The notes under the pieces are model-generated. The model saw only the letters and a list, made by a program, of their open reading frames with translations. It did not search any database and had not been told where the DNA came from. Made by a program: the position numbers and the translations under genes. This document shows positions 32,491 to 33,206 of a stretch of 33,206 nucleotides of DNA, in pieces (position 1 is the stretch's first letter; each line of letters begins with the position of its first letter). Source of the DNA: an uncultured Eubacteriales bacterium (GTDB lineage: Bacteria; Bacillota; Clostridia; Oscillospirales; Acutalibacteraceae); the NCBI GenBank assembly GCA_934454125.1, contig CAKSFA010000011.1, positions 1 through 33,206 of the forward strand, read 5' to 3'.

Positions 32491-33206
32491 ATAATTTCCA
32501 ATAATTGCTAAAATCTTTTCACAATCAAACAAAACCCACCCTATCTCACTCCACTTCGAATCGTTATACCTCCTCAAAAAGCCTACCTCCATTTTTCATT
32601 TTAAGCAAAAAATCCCTCCCACTCCAACACCCCACAAAACTTCCCCAGAACCTCCTCCCCCTTTCCATATTTTCATCCAACTTATAATTCAACTCAGCTC
32701 TCCTATTCCCCTCCAACATCTCAATATCATCCACTGACTCAATACCCTTCTCTCAAACTCTCCCCCCAACCACTTCCCATATTAGCATCACTTTTTTATA
32801 CTCACTCTTCCACACAACCTTCTCTCACTCCTCACCATAACCTCCCCCATCACAAAATAAAATCCCCCACAAAACCTCCACCCCCATCACGCAATATTCG
32901 AAACCATCATTCCCACCCACCAAAAAACACCCTATATACTCCATTTCCCATCGTAAACTCCCAAACCACCCCCACTATCACAAAATAACTCACTCTCCTC
33001 TTTCCTCATTACTCAGCTCCCAACCTACCACATCTCTCCATTGCAACTCCGAAAATCTCCCCAACAATCCTCACTCCAAAGCATCCTCCCTTTTCCATAT
33101 TCACTCACGCCAGACTCCCCTCTTAAACACTTCTCTTCCCTAACCTCCACCTCAATCAACATATCTACTCACTTTCAAAACACCCAACACCCCAACTCAT
33201 CCTATC
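32491..33206. other. Extremely G-depleted, C-rich tract without a recognisable gene
   Basis: From 32521 to the right edge I count 17 G in 686 bases on the plus strand (about 2.5%), while C is roughly 40% or more; for example, 32821-32880 has no G and 28 C. The minus strand is therefore made of G, A and T with almost no C. Short motifs recur loosely: TTCCATATT at about 32663 and 33093, TCACAAAATAA twice, CCCACAAAAC twice. I saw no exact tandem repeat. Open frames on either strand are short and unlike known proteins. The tract starts just upstream of the siderophore promoter and runs off the window. Confidence 0.8.

Noticed and set aside
32505..32687. Plus-strand frame of 60 residues in the G-depleted tract
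   Set aside because: Its Ser/Pro/Leu/Lys-rich make-up simply mirrors C- and A-rich DNA, and it lacks an RBS.
32564..32734. Minus-strand frame of 56 residues in the G-depleted tract (GTG 32734)
   Set aside because: It reads smoothly and has AAGGG upstream, but C-poor sequence gives such short purine-rich frames by chance. No family match was recognised.
32491..33206. CRISPR array or tandem repeat in the C-rich tract
   Set aside because: Recurring words are short, imperfect and irregularly spaced; there are no repeat-spacer units.

Overview
The window looks like a chromosomal segment of a Gram-positive anaerobe of the Bacillota, probably class Clostridia. This is inferred from strong AGGAGG-type ribosome binding sites, near-consensus sigma-A promoters (TTGACA-17-TATAAT occurs four times), a tRNA with encoded CCA, transporters without any outer-membrane receptor, and DtxR/IdeR-like iron boxes. 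Species cannot be named from the sequence. Almost everything is transcribed leftward (minus strand); the only convincing plus-strand gene is a MerR-family regulator.

Left part (1-4700). The left edge cuts a phage baseplate gene (BppU family), so prophage or a prophage remnant probably continues leftward. A two-gene polar amino-acid ABC transporter operon follows (ATPase at 1398, fused binding protein-permease at 2104), with its own promoter, a possible attenuator and a terminator. It is divergent from the MerR regulator at 3854. A tRNA with anticodon CAT (4487-4563) has a perfect promoter and two repeated terminator hairpins.

Centre and right (4697-32490). This is a complete nonribosomal siderophore locus of the pyochelin/yersiniabactin/equibactin type. 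In transcription order (right to left) it starts with salicylate synthase (30925), an ECF importer made of S, T and double-ATPase proteins (28079-30872), and two ABC half-transporters of the YbtP/YbtQ-IrtAB type (24546-28048). A terminator and a second iron-box control point follow. The biosynthetic operon then contains a Ser type II thioesterase, a saccharopine-dehydrogenase-like reductase, a free carrier protein, a free condensation domain, an Sfp-type phosphopantetheinyl transferase, an aryl-AMP ligase, a 2549-residue NRPS (ArCP-Cy-A(MT-like)-PCP-Cy-A-PCP), a thioesterase-carrier didomain, a 1108-residue NRPS (TubC docking-Cy-A-PCP), a second stand-alone thioesterase and a thiazolinyl imide reductase. 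All three adenylation domains carry a cysteine-type specificity code. The simplest predicted core is therefore salicylate plus three cyclised cysteines, with one or more rings reduced, and no polyketide part. Four palindromes of the TTAG-N6-CTAA kind sit at the three control points and suggest iron repression.

Unusual points. Two paralogous thioesterases have Cys instead of Ser as nucleophile, and one is fused in front of a carrier protein. A free C domain and a free PCP have no obvious place in a plain tri-cysteine pathway. Two different reductase families are present. Both candidate upstream partners of the docking domain end in similar acidic tails. The last ~700 bases (32491-33206) are almost free of G on the plus strand (17 G in 686 bases from 32521) and contain no recognisable gene; this is the strangest part of the window.
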